In this document: piece after piece, positions 1 to 4,996 of the stretch
How the letters are laid out: every line of letters begins with the position of its first letter
Numbering within the stretch: the first letter of the stretch is position 1
Origin: Deltaproteobacteria bacterium
Lineage (GTDB): Bacteria > Desulfobacterota > BSN033 > UBA1163
Length of the DNA stretch: 5,345 nt
Reading direction: 5' to 3'
Assembly: GCA_016875255.1 (NCBI GenBank)
Contig: VGRU01000238.1
Location: forward strand, 1-5,345
Made by a program: the position numbers and the translations under genes
Notes under the pieces: model-generated
Database searches by the model: none
What the model was told of the DNA's origin: nothing
What the model saw: the letters and a program-made list of their open reading frames with translations, nothing else

Positions 1-658
1 CATCCGAGGCTACTTTGATCCCTTTCCTCCTCAAGGATAGTACCTGGGACCATCCCCCAAGGCTTCGGATCAATCCTCCACCCACCAACTCCGGTCTCCT
101 CCCCTGCGATACTCCCTCTCTCACAAATTGCTCATACTTCTCAATGGCCTTCCGACCCCTACCAAAATATTCAAGAACGGTATCGATGTCCTGCCATTCC
201 CGCCTCACTCTCCCCATGATGGCTGAATGCCCCGCCCAACGATAATCATCCAGTTCTTTCAAGTTTCCCACCATTGCTGCCCTCAATGGATTCAAGTGAA
301 TGTAGCGCGTCAACTCCAATAGGTAAGGATCATCCTCACAGATGATCGATTTATACCTATTCTGGAAGAGATGTCCCGTCCTTTTGTGTCGCAAGTTAAA
401 GTTGACAACATAACCCGTCAGAAGCTTCTTCATCACCCGCGAAAGAGGATGACTTCCGGTCCGAACCAATAGATGGAAATGGTTGGGAAGGAGACTCCAA
501 GCATAGACAATGATGTTTCCTTCTATGCACTGGTTAGCCAGTCGGTTCAGAAAATCGTCCCGGTCTTGATTGGTACGGAATATGTTTGTCCGCTCGATGC
601 CCCGCCCCATGACATGATGCAACGCTCCGGGAGCGTCCAACCTCGGTTGTCTCGCCAT
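1..658 (-). CDS. REP-associated tyrosine transposase (RAYT, Y1/HUH family), 3' end cut off by window edge
   Basis: The frame is open from ATG at 658 to the left edge, giving 219 residues without a stop. It begins MARQPRLDAPGALHHVMGRG, the usual opening of this family. The HUH metal-binding motif is H60-F61-H62 in LLPNHFHLLVRTG. GHLFQNRYKS (95-104) and RYIHLNPLRA (118-127) are the other family blocks; Y119 is the probable catalytic tyrosine that makes the 5'-phosphotyrosine link to single-stranded DNA. The visible end, GWSQVLSLRRKG-K-ASD, is the start of the C-terminal tail seen in longer members, so only a short part is probably missing. No other start is possible because a TAA lies at 670-668. 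AGGAGGG at 684-678 is 19 bases from the ATG, too far for a normal ribosome binding site. Members act on REP-type palindromes and are usually domesticated single-copy genes; no IS ends are seen here. Confidence 0.93.
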   Translation of the reverse strand, partial: MARQPRLDAPGALHHVMGRGIERTNIFRTNQDRDDFLNRLANQCIEGNIIVYAWSLLPNHFHLLVRTGSHPLSRVMKKLLTGYVVNFNLRHKRTGHLFQNRYKSIICEDDPYLLELTRYIHLNPLRAAMVGNLKELDDYRWAGHSAIMGRVRREWQDIDTVLEYFGRGRKAIEKYEQFVREGVSQGRRPELVGGGLIRSLGGWSQVLSLRRKGIKVASD

Positions 659-664
659 AGCGAA

Positions 665-693
665 AGATTAGACCCTTCCCTCCTATTTGTCAA
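665..693 (-). promoter_or_regulatory. possible sigma70 promoter for the RAYT gene
   Basis: On the minus strand TTGACA (693-688) is followed after 17 bases by TAATCT (670-665). The -35 is perfect, but the -10 matches TATAAT at only 3 of 6 positions. A transcript from it would start almost at the ATG (658), so the mRNA would be nearly leaderless. The nearby AGGAGGG (684-678) would then lie in the promoter spacer and could not serve translation. The conflict lowers confidence. Confidence 0.25.
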
Positions 694-734
694 GTTGTTT
701 TAGAACCTACGTCCCCTTTGGTCATTACGAGAAC

Positions 735-870
735 CTATGGTGTTGATGGGAATCAATACTATCAAAAGTACGACCCGAAGGCAAGTCGAAGATCCAGAGA
801 ATCGGGGGGGCGTCTCCGCAAGGAGAGGTCTGAAGGAAGCCGGAGCGCAAACGTAAAGTGTATAATGTAG
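735..870 (+). other. possible group II intron domain I remnant (non-coding)
   Basis: No gene on either strand is convincing here. The plus strand has an RNA-like look: GGCAAGTCGAAGATCCAGAG, then ATCGGGGGGG, then a perfect 5-bp hairpin TCTCC-GCAA-GGAGA (813-826) closed by a GNRA tetraloop, then GGTCTGAAGGAAGCCGGAGC. From memory these blocks resemble domain I of bacterial group II introns. No reverse transcriptase, domain V or clear GUGYG 5' end is visible, so at best it is a fragment. The call rests on recalled similarity; a structured RNA of another type is possible. Confidence 0.3.
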
Positions 871-893
871 ATTTGACCCCACATGTGTTTGCA

Positions 894-1151
894 CTAGTAG
901 CAGCCTTTGTGGCTATACGATTGAACAATACCATTTGTGTCTGTCGTCAAGGAAATCCAGCACTCCATGCCTCCGCGTCTCTGTATCCATGTATAAACAG
1001 TGCCCGTTGGTATTTCTGCTTTTTGAGTCGGGGCACCATTCTTTATCATGGCATGGGATACGTGCTTGCCAACCTCCTTTTGTAGATTAGAGTCTAAAGT
1101 TGCACATGAAACGACAAGTAGCGTCAAAGCAATGGCAATAAACCTTTTCAT
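894..1151 (-). CDS. small lipoprotein of unknown function (85 aa)
   Basis: The protein starts MKRFIAIALTLLVVSC: basic n-region, hydrophobic core and lipobox VVSC with the lipidated cysteine at C16. Residue +2 is Ala rather than Asp, which by the enteric rule points to the outer membrane. The mature part is about 70 residues, with two cysteines (C64, C84) that could form a disulfide, and ends in GIVQSYSHKGCY. The start is supported by AAGGAG (1163-1158) six bases before the ATG. It is the last gene of the minus-strand row, 49 bp after the membrane protein gene, with a possible weak terminator between them. I do not recognise a named family. Confidence 0.75.
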   Translation of the reverse strand: MKRFIAIALTLLVVSCATLDSNLQKEVGKHVSHAMIKNGAPTQKAEIPTGTVYTWIQRRGGMECWISLTTDTNGIVQSYSHKGCY

Positions 1152-1176
1152 ATTTCTCTCCTTCTGTGTTACTAAC

Positions 1177-1196
1177 GAAAAGGCTCACCGGGAGCC
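1177..1196 (-). terminator. weak intrinsic terminator after the membrane protein gene
   Basis: Just after the stop codon of the gene ending at 1201, the minus strand reads GGCTC-CCGGT-GAGCC followed by TTTTC: a 5-bp G/C stem, a 5-base loop and a short U-run. The short stem and only four Ts make it a weak terminator; it may cut, rather than stop, transcription into the small lipoprotein gene. Confidence 0.4.
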
Positions 1197-1200
1197 GAGG

Positions 1201-1740
1201 TTATTGGTGATCCGGTACAGCCGTTTGCTCACTGGACTTTTGCAGTACTTCTATAATTGGGTTTATCTTTTGAAGAAATTCCTGTTTGTTTTTGGGAGGC
1301 AGCTTACTGTCAAATACCTGATATCGAAGTTCCTCCATTATTTTGTGGTTTATGCCTTTGTATACATCCCAAGCCTTTGTTATCTTTTTCCTTTTCCAGA
1401 ACGGGGTAAAATCCGAGAGGGCATTATAAAGTAACCATATTTCTTTAAGGCTTGCGTCCCACACTTTGAATATTTCGGAATCGTTGCAGTTCCACCAAAC
1501 ATCATGTCTCAGAATTATAAGCCTGTCAGCAAGAGCACGCTTGGCGGAAATATAACGACCGTGCCAGTAAAGTCCCACAGCGATTGCAGCCCCAAGAATT
1601 GCCCCAATAAGACCAGAAAATATTGCGTAGATGTTCATAATTTTGTTGTTTTCCTCATCGTGGTTTTTATGATTAACATTATGCTTAAATTCCAGTTTAT
1701 CAGCAATGTCTCTCAGCCAAATAATACCATCTATCTTCAT
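1201..1740 (-). CDS. single-pass membrane protein of unknown function, with a foreign-looking N-terminal extension
   Basis: The ORF is 179 residues. One clear membrane segment spans about residues 37-58 (NIYAIFSGLIGAILGAAIAV then GLYW), followed by a positive juxtamembrane stretch WHGRYISAKRALADR and a mostly helical C-terminal domain rich in Trp and Lys. Two starts compete. ATG 1740 has a good ribosome binding site (AGAGG, 4 bases away). M35 (ATG at 1638), directly before the membrane segment, is a more natural start for a membrane protein but has no good site (GAGG is 14 bases away). Residues 1-22 resemble the start of BrnT-like toxins and not the rest of this protein, so I suspect the native gene is 1201-1638 (145 aa) and the extension comes from a broken neighbour. 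I recognise no named family. Confidence 0.6.
   Translation of the reverse strand: MKIDGIIWLRDIADKLEFKHNVNHKNHDEENNKIMNIYAIFSGLIGAILGAAIAVGLYWHGRYISAKRALADRLIILRHDVWWNCNDSEIFKVWDASLKEIWLLYNALSDFTPFWKRKKITKAWDVYKGINHKIMEELRYQVFDSKLPPKNKQEFLQKINPIIEVLQKSSEQTAVPDHQ
1669..1740 (-). pseudogene. candidate BrnT-like toxin 5' remnant
   Basis: The residues MKIDGIIWLRDIADKLEFKH-NV match, from memory, the opening of a BrnT-like toxin subfamily (PF04365), in which a KHxV motif is normally followed by a Glu-rich EVEEV helix and a strand domain of about 60 more residues. Here the sequence departs after V22 into NHKNHDEENN, and the membrane segment follows. The ribosome binding site AGAGG and the ATGA junction with the upstream short ORF are intact. 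If right, only the first quarter of the toxin remains and it should be inactive. The match is short, so chance similarity cannot be ruled out. Confidence 0.35.
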
Positions 1741-1808
1741 TCAGCCTCTTTAAACCTCTTTTCAAGCAACCTTCCATTCCATGTTATCAAATCAAACATT
1801 GCTTTCAT
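1737..1808 (-). CDS. short ORF overlapping the membrane gene start by ATGA (23 aa, doubtful)
   Basis: A 23-codon frame, MKAMFDLITWNGRLLEKRFK then EAE, ends in TGA at 1739-1737, which overlaps the ATG at 1740-1738 as ATGA. This is the classic arrangement for translational coupling. Its own 5' end overlaps the end of the peptidase gene (stop at 1794-1792). A second possible start is ATG at 1799. It may be the tail of an upstream partner gene of the BrnT-like remnant, left after a deletion, rather than a working gene. No family is recognised. Confidence 0.25.
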   Translation of the reverse strand: MKAMFDLITWNGRLLEKRFKEAE

Positions 1809-2487
1809 CGGTCAGCTGGAGTGGAAACCGAATGACTGATGCCTGACACCGATTTTGTTTCTTCTCCCATCCCCACCAGGTTTGCTCTCTTTTTCCGGTA
1901 AATTCCCCCAGCTTTGGTATTTCTTTCGATTGGGGAGCAATTATAGTTCCATACCCTCCTCTTATATTATGCCATTCCCCAAAATCAAAATATCTTTTTT
2001 CTATTATCGCTCTTCTTTCAGGATCAACCACATAAAAAATCTTCCTTTTATCATCATACCCTATCAAAACAACTGCATGGCCAAGCCTGCTGGAGATAGC
2101 TCCACCTGAGACTATAATTGGGAAGCCCTGAGCGAGATAAAATTTCAATCCCTTTTTGTTTTCGGTTCTGTCATAAAAATTATAAACGTGAAATCCTTGC
2201 TCTTTGATGTATGGGATAGCATCGTTCATCCTTGTTCCGTGTGTCTTTCTGATGGCATCATCAATTTCTTTTCGGGGGATGTTCTTCCCATAGAATTTAA
2301 AGATTGCTTCTATAGCAACTGGGACGCAATCGGCAAAGGCTTGCCCCTTCTCAATCTTTATTCCCTCAAGCCACACCTTTTCTGGCAACATCTCCGAAGG
2401 ATTCTTAATGTTAGGGGTTCGCATTGGAATTGGAGCACAAGCAATTAAAAGACAAAAGGCAACCAGAGTTAAAATTTTAGGCTTCAC
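1792..2487 (-). CDS. lipoprotein with C39-type papain-like cysteine peptidase domain
   Basis: The 231-residue product has a lipoprotein signal (MKPKILTLVAFCLLIAC, lipidated C17). The rest is a C39-like peptidase fold: Gln49 (oxyanion hole) in KGQAFADCVPVAIEAIF, catalytic Cys54, catalytic His137 in GHAVVLIGYDD and Asp155 in FYVVDP. All key residues are present, so it is probably active, in the periplasm on a membrane anchor; the substrate is unknown. It resembles PA2778-type peptidases but appears to lack a C-terminal TPR region. The start is GTG at 2487, chosen because AAGAGGGG lies just before it and the signal peptide begins there. The tail after about residue 205 (TWWGWEKK and on) has no recognised domain, and the last dozen residues may be a recombination junction. 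The FRG gene ends 101 bp upstream. Confidence 0.85.
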   Translation of the reverse strand: MKPKILTLVAFCLLIACAPIPMRTPNIKNPSEMLPEKVWLEGIKIEKGQAFADCVPVAIEAIFKFYGKNIPRKEIDDAIRKTHGTRMNDAIPYIKEQGFHVYNFYDRTENKKGLKFYLAQGFPIIVSGGAISSRLGHAVVLIGYDDKRKIFYVVDPERRAIIEKRYFDFGEWHNIRGGYGTIIAPQSKEIPKLGEFTGKREQTWWGWEKKQNRCQASVIRFPLQLTDESNV

Positions 2488-2584
2488 TTTCCCCTCTTGT
2501 CAGGAACAATATATGATGTCCCCTCATGGAGTATGGGAGGCTTATCTGTAATGGGACGGGTAATTCCTCTTTTATATTATCCAT
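2477..2584 (-). CDS. possible 35-aa peptide between the FRG and peptidase genes
   Basis: ATG at 2584 lies four bases after the FRG stop (TAG, 2591-2589). The frame ends 11 bp inside the peptidase gene, so it fills the whole gap between the two genes. The product, MDNIKEELPVPLQISLPYSM followed by RGHHILFLTRGESEA, has no signal or membrane segment and no known family. AGGA directly before the ATG is too close to be a good ribosome binding site; coupling to FRG translation is possible. The frame is also open upstream, inside the FRG gene, so it could be chance. Confidence 0.25.
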   Translation of the reverse strand: MDNIKEELPVPLQISLPYSMRGHHILFLTRGESEA

Positions 2585-2588
2585 AATC

Positions 2589-3431
2589 CTATTGGAATTG
2601 CAGTAGGCTGACATGAATATACATTGACTTACAAAAACCATCGAGCCCAGGAAACAATACCTCATGATTTACATTCATTTTGTTTAGGTTCTTCAGTATG
2701 TTCTGCCTTAGATTGAAGGGAATCCGTATTCGCAGAACAAGTTCATTAGCGTTGACTTTGTCATAGTCCGCTACACGAGCCTGATCAAATGTACCTTTGC
2801 ATTTGTAAGTTTTGATTAGTATATCTTCAATAGATTCACTGATATTCAAAGGGAATACGAACAATCCTTGTTGTCTTGAAATTCTTTCGTTTTTCTCCAT
2901 AGGGTCAAGGATTAAAAACTTTGACTCTTGGGAATCCATTGACGATATGCAGTTCCTTGCAATTTCTCGCATCGCTTCATATTGTGCTTCTTTATTATTA
3001 CCATCTGGTGCATTGTAATTTTCTCTTGGGGCGATGGAATCCCTTATCTTCATTTCATTTATACACCAAATAAAGGAATCGTTTTTGTGTTCTACATCTT
3101 CCACAGCAAAAAAAGCAGCAACGTATATAGAAGATGTAAAATCCAATAATCGAGTAGGAGCACCAAAATGCTGCATTAAGCTGTAGCATCCTAAAGGATC
3201 GGATGGGAATAATTTTATGTCGCTGTATAGTCTAACTCGGCTCCGAAACTCCCTGATAAGATTATTTTCTCGGTTACGATAATTCCCTTTCTCGATTCCA
3301 AATGCTTCTAATGTCCTCAACAATTTCGATTTTAGTGGCCAGCAATCTCTTTGGCCTCTGAATATATGAAAATCCAATCGTTGTGATAGCATATGAAGAT
3401 CATCTATAGACTGGATGGTTATCTCATTCAT
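2589..3431 (-). CDS. FRG domain-containing protein
   Basis: The 280-residue protein holds a full FRG domain (PF08867): the name-giving FRGQ at 24-27, an acidic/basic helix around REFRSRVRLY (60-69), the central signature QHFGAPTRLLDFTSSIYVAA (87-106) running into FFA, and the later RQQGLFVFP block (186-194). It closes with LFPGLDGFCKS (259-269), usual for full-length members. No signal peptide or membrane segment is seen, so it should be cytosolic. FRG proteins are common in mobile and accessory regions; I know of no settled biochemical activity. The start has only a weak site (GGAA, about 8 bases away). It lies 90 bp after the DUF6429 gene on the same strand, with no convincing promoter between, so they are probably co-transcribed. 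Confidence 0.93.
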   Translation of the reverse strand: MNEITIQSIDDLHMLSQRLDFHIFRGQRDCWPLKSKLLRTLEAFGIEKGNYRNRENNLIREFRSRVRLYSDIKLFPSDPLGCYSLMQHFGAPTRLLDFTSSIYVAAFFAVEDVEHKNDSFIWCINEMKIRDSIAPRENYNAPDGNNKEAQYEAMREIARNCISSMDSQESKFLILDPMEKNERISRQQGLFVFPLNISESIEDILIKTYKCKGTFDQARVADYDKVNANELVLRIRIPFNLRQNILKNLNKMNVNHEVLFPGLDGFCKSMYIHVSLLQFQ

Positions 3432-3521
3432 TCTTTTTCCAATGAGAAAAATCAGCGGGGGTTATTAGCCATTCGCCATAGTTGTTTGACCATTAAATGT
3501 TAGAATCCACAGCCAATGATT

Positions 3522-3764
3522 TTATTTTTTGGTGAAGTGTTTTTCAAAGAGTCTCTTGGACTCTAAGAAACCATCTTCACTTAATACAACGGATTTTGCC
3601 TTGCCAACCGGATTGGATATGTATCCCTTATCATAAAGCCTGTTCATGGTATCCCAGTTGAACCCTTTCCATGCACGGGCACCCATTCCCTCTTGCCTCT
3701 CGTGCGCAACAAGATAGAGTAGTGCCAGGGTATATTCATCTATTTTATCTGTATCGTAGTCCAT
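3522..3764 (-). CDS. DUF6429 family protein
   Basis: An 80-residue protein that fits DUF6429 along its whole length: DTDKIDEYTLALLYL at the start, ARAWKGFNWDTMNRL (29-43) and GYISNPVGKAKSVVLSEDG (47-65). The second half looks like a winged-helix motif (helix, then a strand pair ending in LSEDG, then a closing helix), which would suit a small DNA-binding regulator; this is inference, as the family has no known function. The start is firm: AAGGAG five bases before ATG 3764. It is the first gene of the minus-strand row, about 22 bases behind a near-consensus promoter. Confidence 0.9.
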   Translation of the reverse strand: MDYDTDKIDEYTLALLYLVAHERQEGMGARAWKGFNWDTMNRLYDKGYISNPVGKAKSVVLSEDGFLESKRLFEKHFTKK

Positions 3765-3792
3765 ATATTCTCCTTATTCTTCGGATGGTAGC

Positions 3793-3821
3793 ATTTTATA
3801 TTTAAGGAGAAGGGGTGTCAA
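3793..3821 (-). promoter_or_regulatory. strong sigma70-type promoter for the minus-strand gene row
   Basis: Minus strand: TTGACA (3821-3816, 6/6), a 17-bp spacer, TAAAAT (3798-3793, 5/6). Transcription would start near 3786, leaving a short leader of about 22 bases with the AAGGAG site of the DUF6429 gene. It is the best promoter seen upstream of the genes from 3764 down to 894. Confidence 0.75.
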
Positions 3822-3843
3822 TCGATTTTTTGTTGAAAACTCG

Positions 3844-3872
3844 TTGAAGTCAATAGGTATTTTCTGTATAAT
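3844..3872 (+). promoter_or_regulatory. sigma70-type promoter for rlpA
   Basis: Plus strand: TTGAAG (3844-3849, 4/6), a 17-bp spacer, perfect TATAAT (3867-3872). Start near 3879 gives a leader of about 175 bases before the rlpA ATG, holding the palindromic repeat at 3927-4001. It diverges from the DUF6429 promoter; the two -35 boxes are 22 bp apart. Confidence 0.6.
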
Positions 3873-3893
3873 GACAAAACTTAATAGGTATTT
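3852..3893 (+). promoter_or_regulatory. paired AATAGGTATTT sites bracketing the rlpA -10 (candidate operator)
   Basis: The 11-mer AATAGGTATTT occurs at 3852-3862 and 3883-3893, 31 bp apart, about three helical turns. The core AATA-GG-TATT is itself an inverted repeat. One copy sits in the promoter spacer and the other just after the predicted start of transcription, so a dimeric repressor bound there would block the promoter. No regulator is identified. Confidence 0.4.
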
Positions 3894-3926
3894 AAAGTCT
3901 CATCATTGAATTGACATAGGGATTGA

Positions 3927-4001
3927 AAAATCTCCCCTAACCCCTCTTTGCCAAAGAGGGGTAGTCCCTTTCTTTAGAAAAGGGAGGTCAGGAGGGATTT
4001 T
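3927..4001. repeat. 75-bp palindromic (REP/MITE-like) element in the rlpA leader
   Basis: An outer inverted repeat, AAAATCTCCCCTAACC (3927-3942) against GGTCAGGAGGGATTTT (3986-4001), pairs at 13 of 16 positions. Inside are two hairpins: CCCCTCTTT/AAAGAGGGG (3941-3949 with 3953-3961, loop GCC) and TCCCTTT/AAAGGGA (3965-3971 with 3979-3985). As RNA this could fold as a cloverleaf-like structure upstream of rlpA. It belongs to the common type of C/G-rich interspersed repeat found between genes in many bacteria. It has no coding sense. Confidence 0.75.
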
Positions 4002-4054
4002 ATAAATCCATGTTGTTGCTATTTTAAAACTGTTAATCAATCTAAAGGGCACCC

Positions 4055-4765
4055 ATGATGGCTCTACCCACCATTATCATATTCTTGTCCTTCTTTTTTC
4101 TCTTCACGGCGTGCGGGCCGAGGCAGCGCGTCATGATTGATCGAAGCATGCCTCCTCCTGAAAGACCGGAAATCAGGAGGGAAGCAAAACTCCCTCCTGA
4201 AACAAAGATTGAGAAACGGGAAACACGTGAAGTCCAGTATGGAGTCGCCTCCTGGTATGGGGGGGAGTTTCACGGAAGGCCGACTTCGAGCGGCGAGGTC
4301 TACGATATGTTTCAACTCACCTGCGCCCATAACTCCCTTCCTCTGGGCACTATGTTGATGGTGACCAACCTTGAAAATGGGAGGTCTGTGGAGTTGAAGG
4401 TGAACGACCGGGGGCCTTTTGTAAAGGAGAGGATCATTGATGTCTCTTATGCAGCCGCCCGGATCCTCGGAATGTGGGGGAAAGGGACAGCCAATGTAAA
4501 GGTGGAGTGGGTGGGCTCACCGCTTGTTGAACGGGTAGAGCGATTTAATCTCCAGGTTGGCTCTTTCAGTGATGAGGCGAGAGCCATGGATCTGGCCGAG
4601 CAGTTAAAGAAGAGCTTTGAGAATGTTCATGTTGCCACAGTCGAAACCCAGACACAGAAATACCATCGGGTAAGAATCGGGCCGTTTGGAACGAAAGAAG
4701 TAGCCCTCATAGTGGCGGCTAAGTTGACCGGAATGGGTTTTAATGTGTTGGTGACGAATCGTTGA
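4055..4765 (+). CDS. rlpA: septal ring lytic transglycosylase RlpA
   Basis: RlpA is an outer-membrane lipoprotein that cuts peptidoglycan strands stripped of stem peptides at the division septum, releasing daughter cells. This 236-residue protein has a lipobox LFTAC (lipidated C20), a charged/proline linker, the double-psi beta-barrel domain (about 62-153; ASWYGGEFHGRPTSSGE, TNLENGRSVELKVNDRGPF, IIDVSYAAA) and a C-terminal SPOR domain (about 163-236; FNLQVGSFSD, KYHRVRIGPF) that binds denuded septal glycan. E81 and D118 have the same 37-residue spacing as the catalytic E120/D157 of Pseudomonas RlpA, so it should be active. The first of two tandem ATGs is preferred, with AAAGGG five bases before it. 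It stands alone, with its own promoter. Confidence 0.95.
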   Translation: MMALPTIIIFLSFFFLFTACGPRQRVMIDRSMPPPERPEIRREAKLPPETKIEKRETREVQYGVASWYGGEFHGRPTSSGEVYDMFQLTCAHNSLPLGTMLMVTNLENGRSVELKVNDRGPFVKERIIDVSYAAARILGMWGKGTANVKVEWVGSPLVERVERFNLQVGSFSDEARAMDLAEQLKKSFENVHVATVETQTQKYHRVRIGPFGTKEVALIVAAKLTGMGFNVLVTNR

Positions 4766-4772
4766 AGTAATA

Positions 4773-4802
4773 AGTTCGAAGTTTTGAGTTCGGAGTTCGG
4801 AG
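4773..4802 (+). repeat. heptamer tandem repeat (AGTTCGG)
   Basis: Four 7-bp units in register, AGTTCGA, AGTTTTG, AGTTCGG, AGTTCGG, start eight bases after the rlpA stop; a lone AGTTCGG recurs at 4836-4842. The period is seven, so copy-number change would shift any reading frame, but the array is outside genes. The rest of 4766-4870 shows nothing else. Confidence 0.65.
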
Positions 4803-4872
4803 AGAATTACAATAGGAAAGGGAAGAAGGCAGGATAGTTCGGAGAAAAAAGCTAAAGACAGTGTGGTAGAAG

Positions 4873-4901
4873 TTGAGAAGAGAATATTTATCCCCTATAA
4901 T
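4873..4901 (+). promoter_or_regulatory. sigma70-type promoter for the substrate-binding protein gene
   Basis: TTGAGA (4873-4878, 5/6), a 17-bp spacer, perfect TATAAT (4896-4901). Start near 4908 leaves a leader of about 90 bases that contains the palindrome at 4919-4967. Confidence 0.6.
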
Positions 4902-4918
4902 GAATTATGTTTCTCCAT

Positions 4919-4967
4919 TAACCCCTCCACACCTCCCCTTAATGTAAGGGGAGGCTGGGTGGGGATA
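4919..4967. repeat. 49-bp palindromic (REP-like) element in the leader of the binding-protein gene
   Basis: A perfect 10-bp hairpin CCTCCCCTTA/TAAGGGGAGG (4932-4941 with 4945-4954, loop ATG) lies inside a weaker outer repeat, TAACCCCTCC against GGGTGGGGATA. It has the same design and base bias as the element before rlpA but only one inner hairpin. No T-run follows on either strand, so it is not a simple terminator. Confidence 0.7.
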
Positions 4968-4996
4968 GGAATGACAAACTTTTTTCTGCCAAATTG

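Noticed and set aside
861..866. TATAAT on the plus strand
   Set aside because: No -35 at the right distance (AGCCGG) and no plus-strand gene downstream.
700..934. Minus-strand ORFs of 64 and 69 codons
   Set aside because: They run opposite the RNA-like stretch and overlap the lipoprotein gene end; Arg/Cys/Pro-rich composition is typical of chance frames in structured G/C-rich DNA.
1048..1434. Plus-strand ORF of 128 codons
   Set aside because: It lies opposite the small lipoprotein and membrane protein genes, shows no ribosome binding site or family motif, and reads like an antisense shadow.
1504..1839. Plus-strand ORF of 111 codons
   Set aside because: Antisense to the membrane protein gene and the peptidase end; composition is the mirror of those genes.
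3911..3939. TTGACA on the plus strand before rlpA
   Set aside because: No -10-like hexamer at 16-18 bp spacing: the 17-bp position reads CCCCTA inside the palindrome.
4064..4330. Minus-strand ORF opposite the rlpA start
   Set aside because: Shadow of a firmly identified gene.
4932..4954. Strong hairpin as an rlpA terminator
   Set aside because: No T-run follows on either strand, and it lies downstream of the promoter of the next gene.
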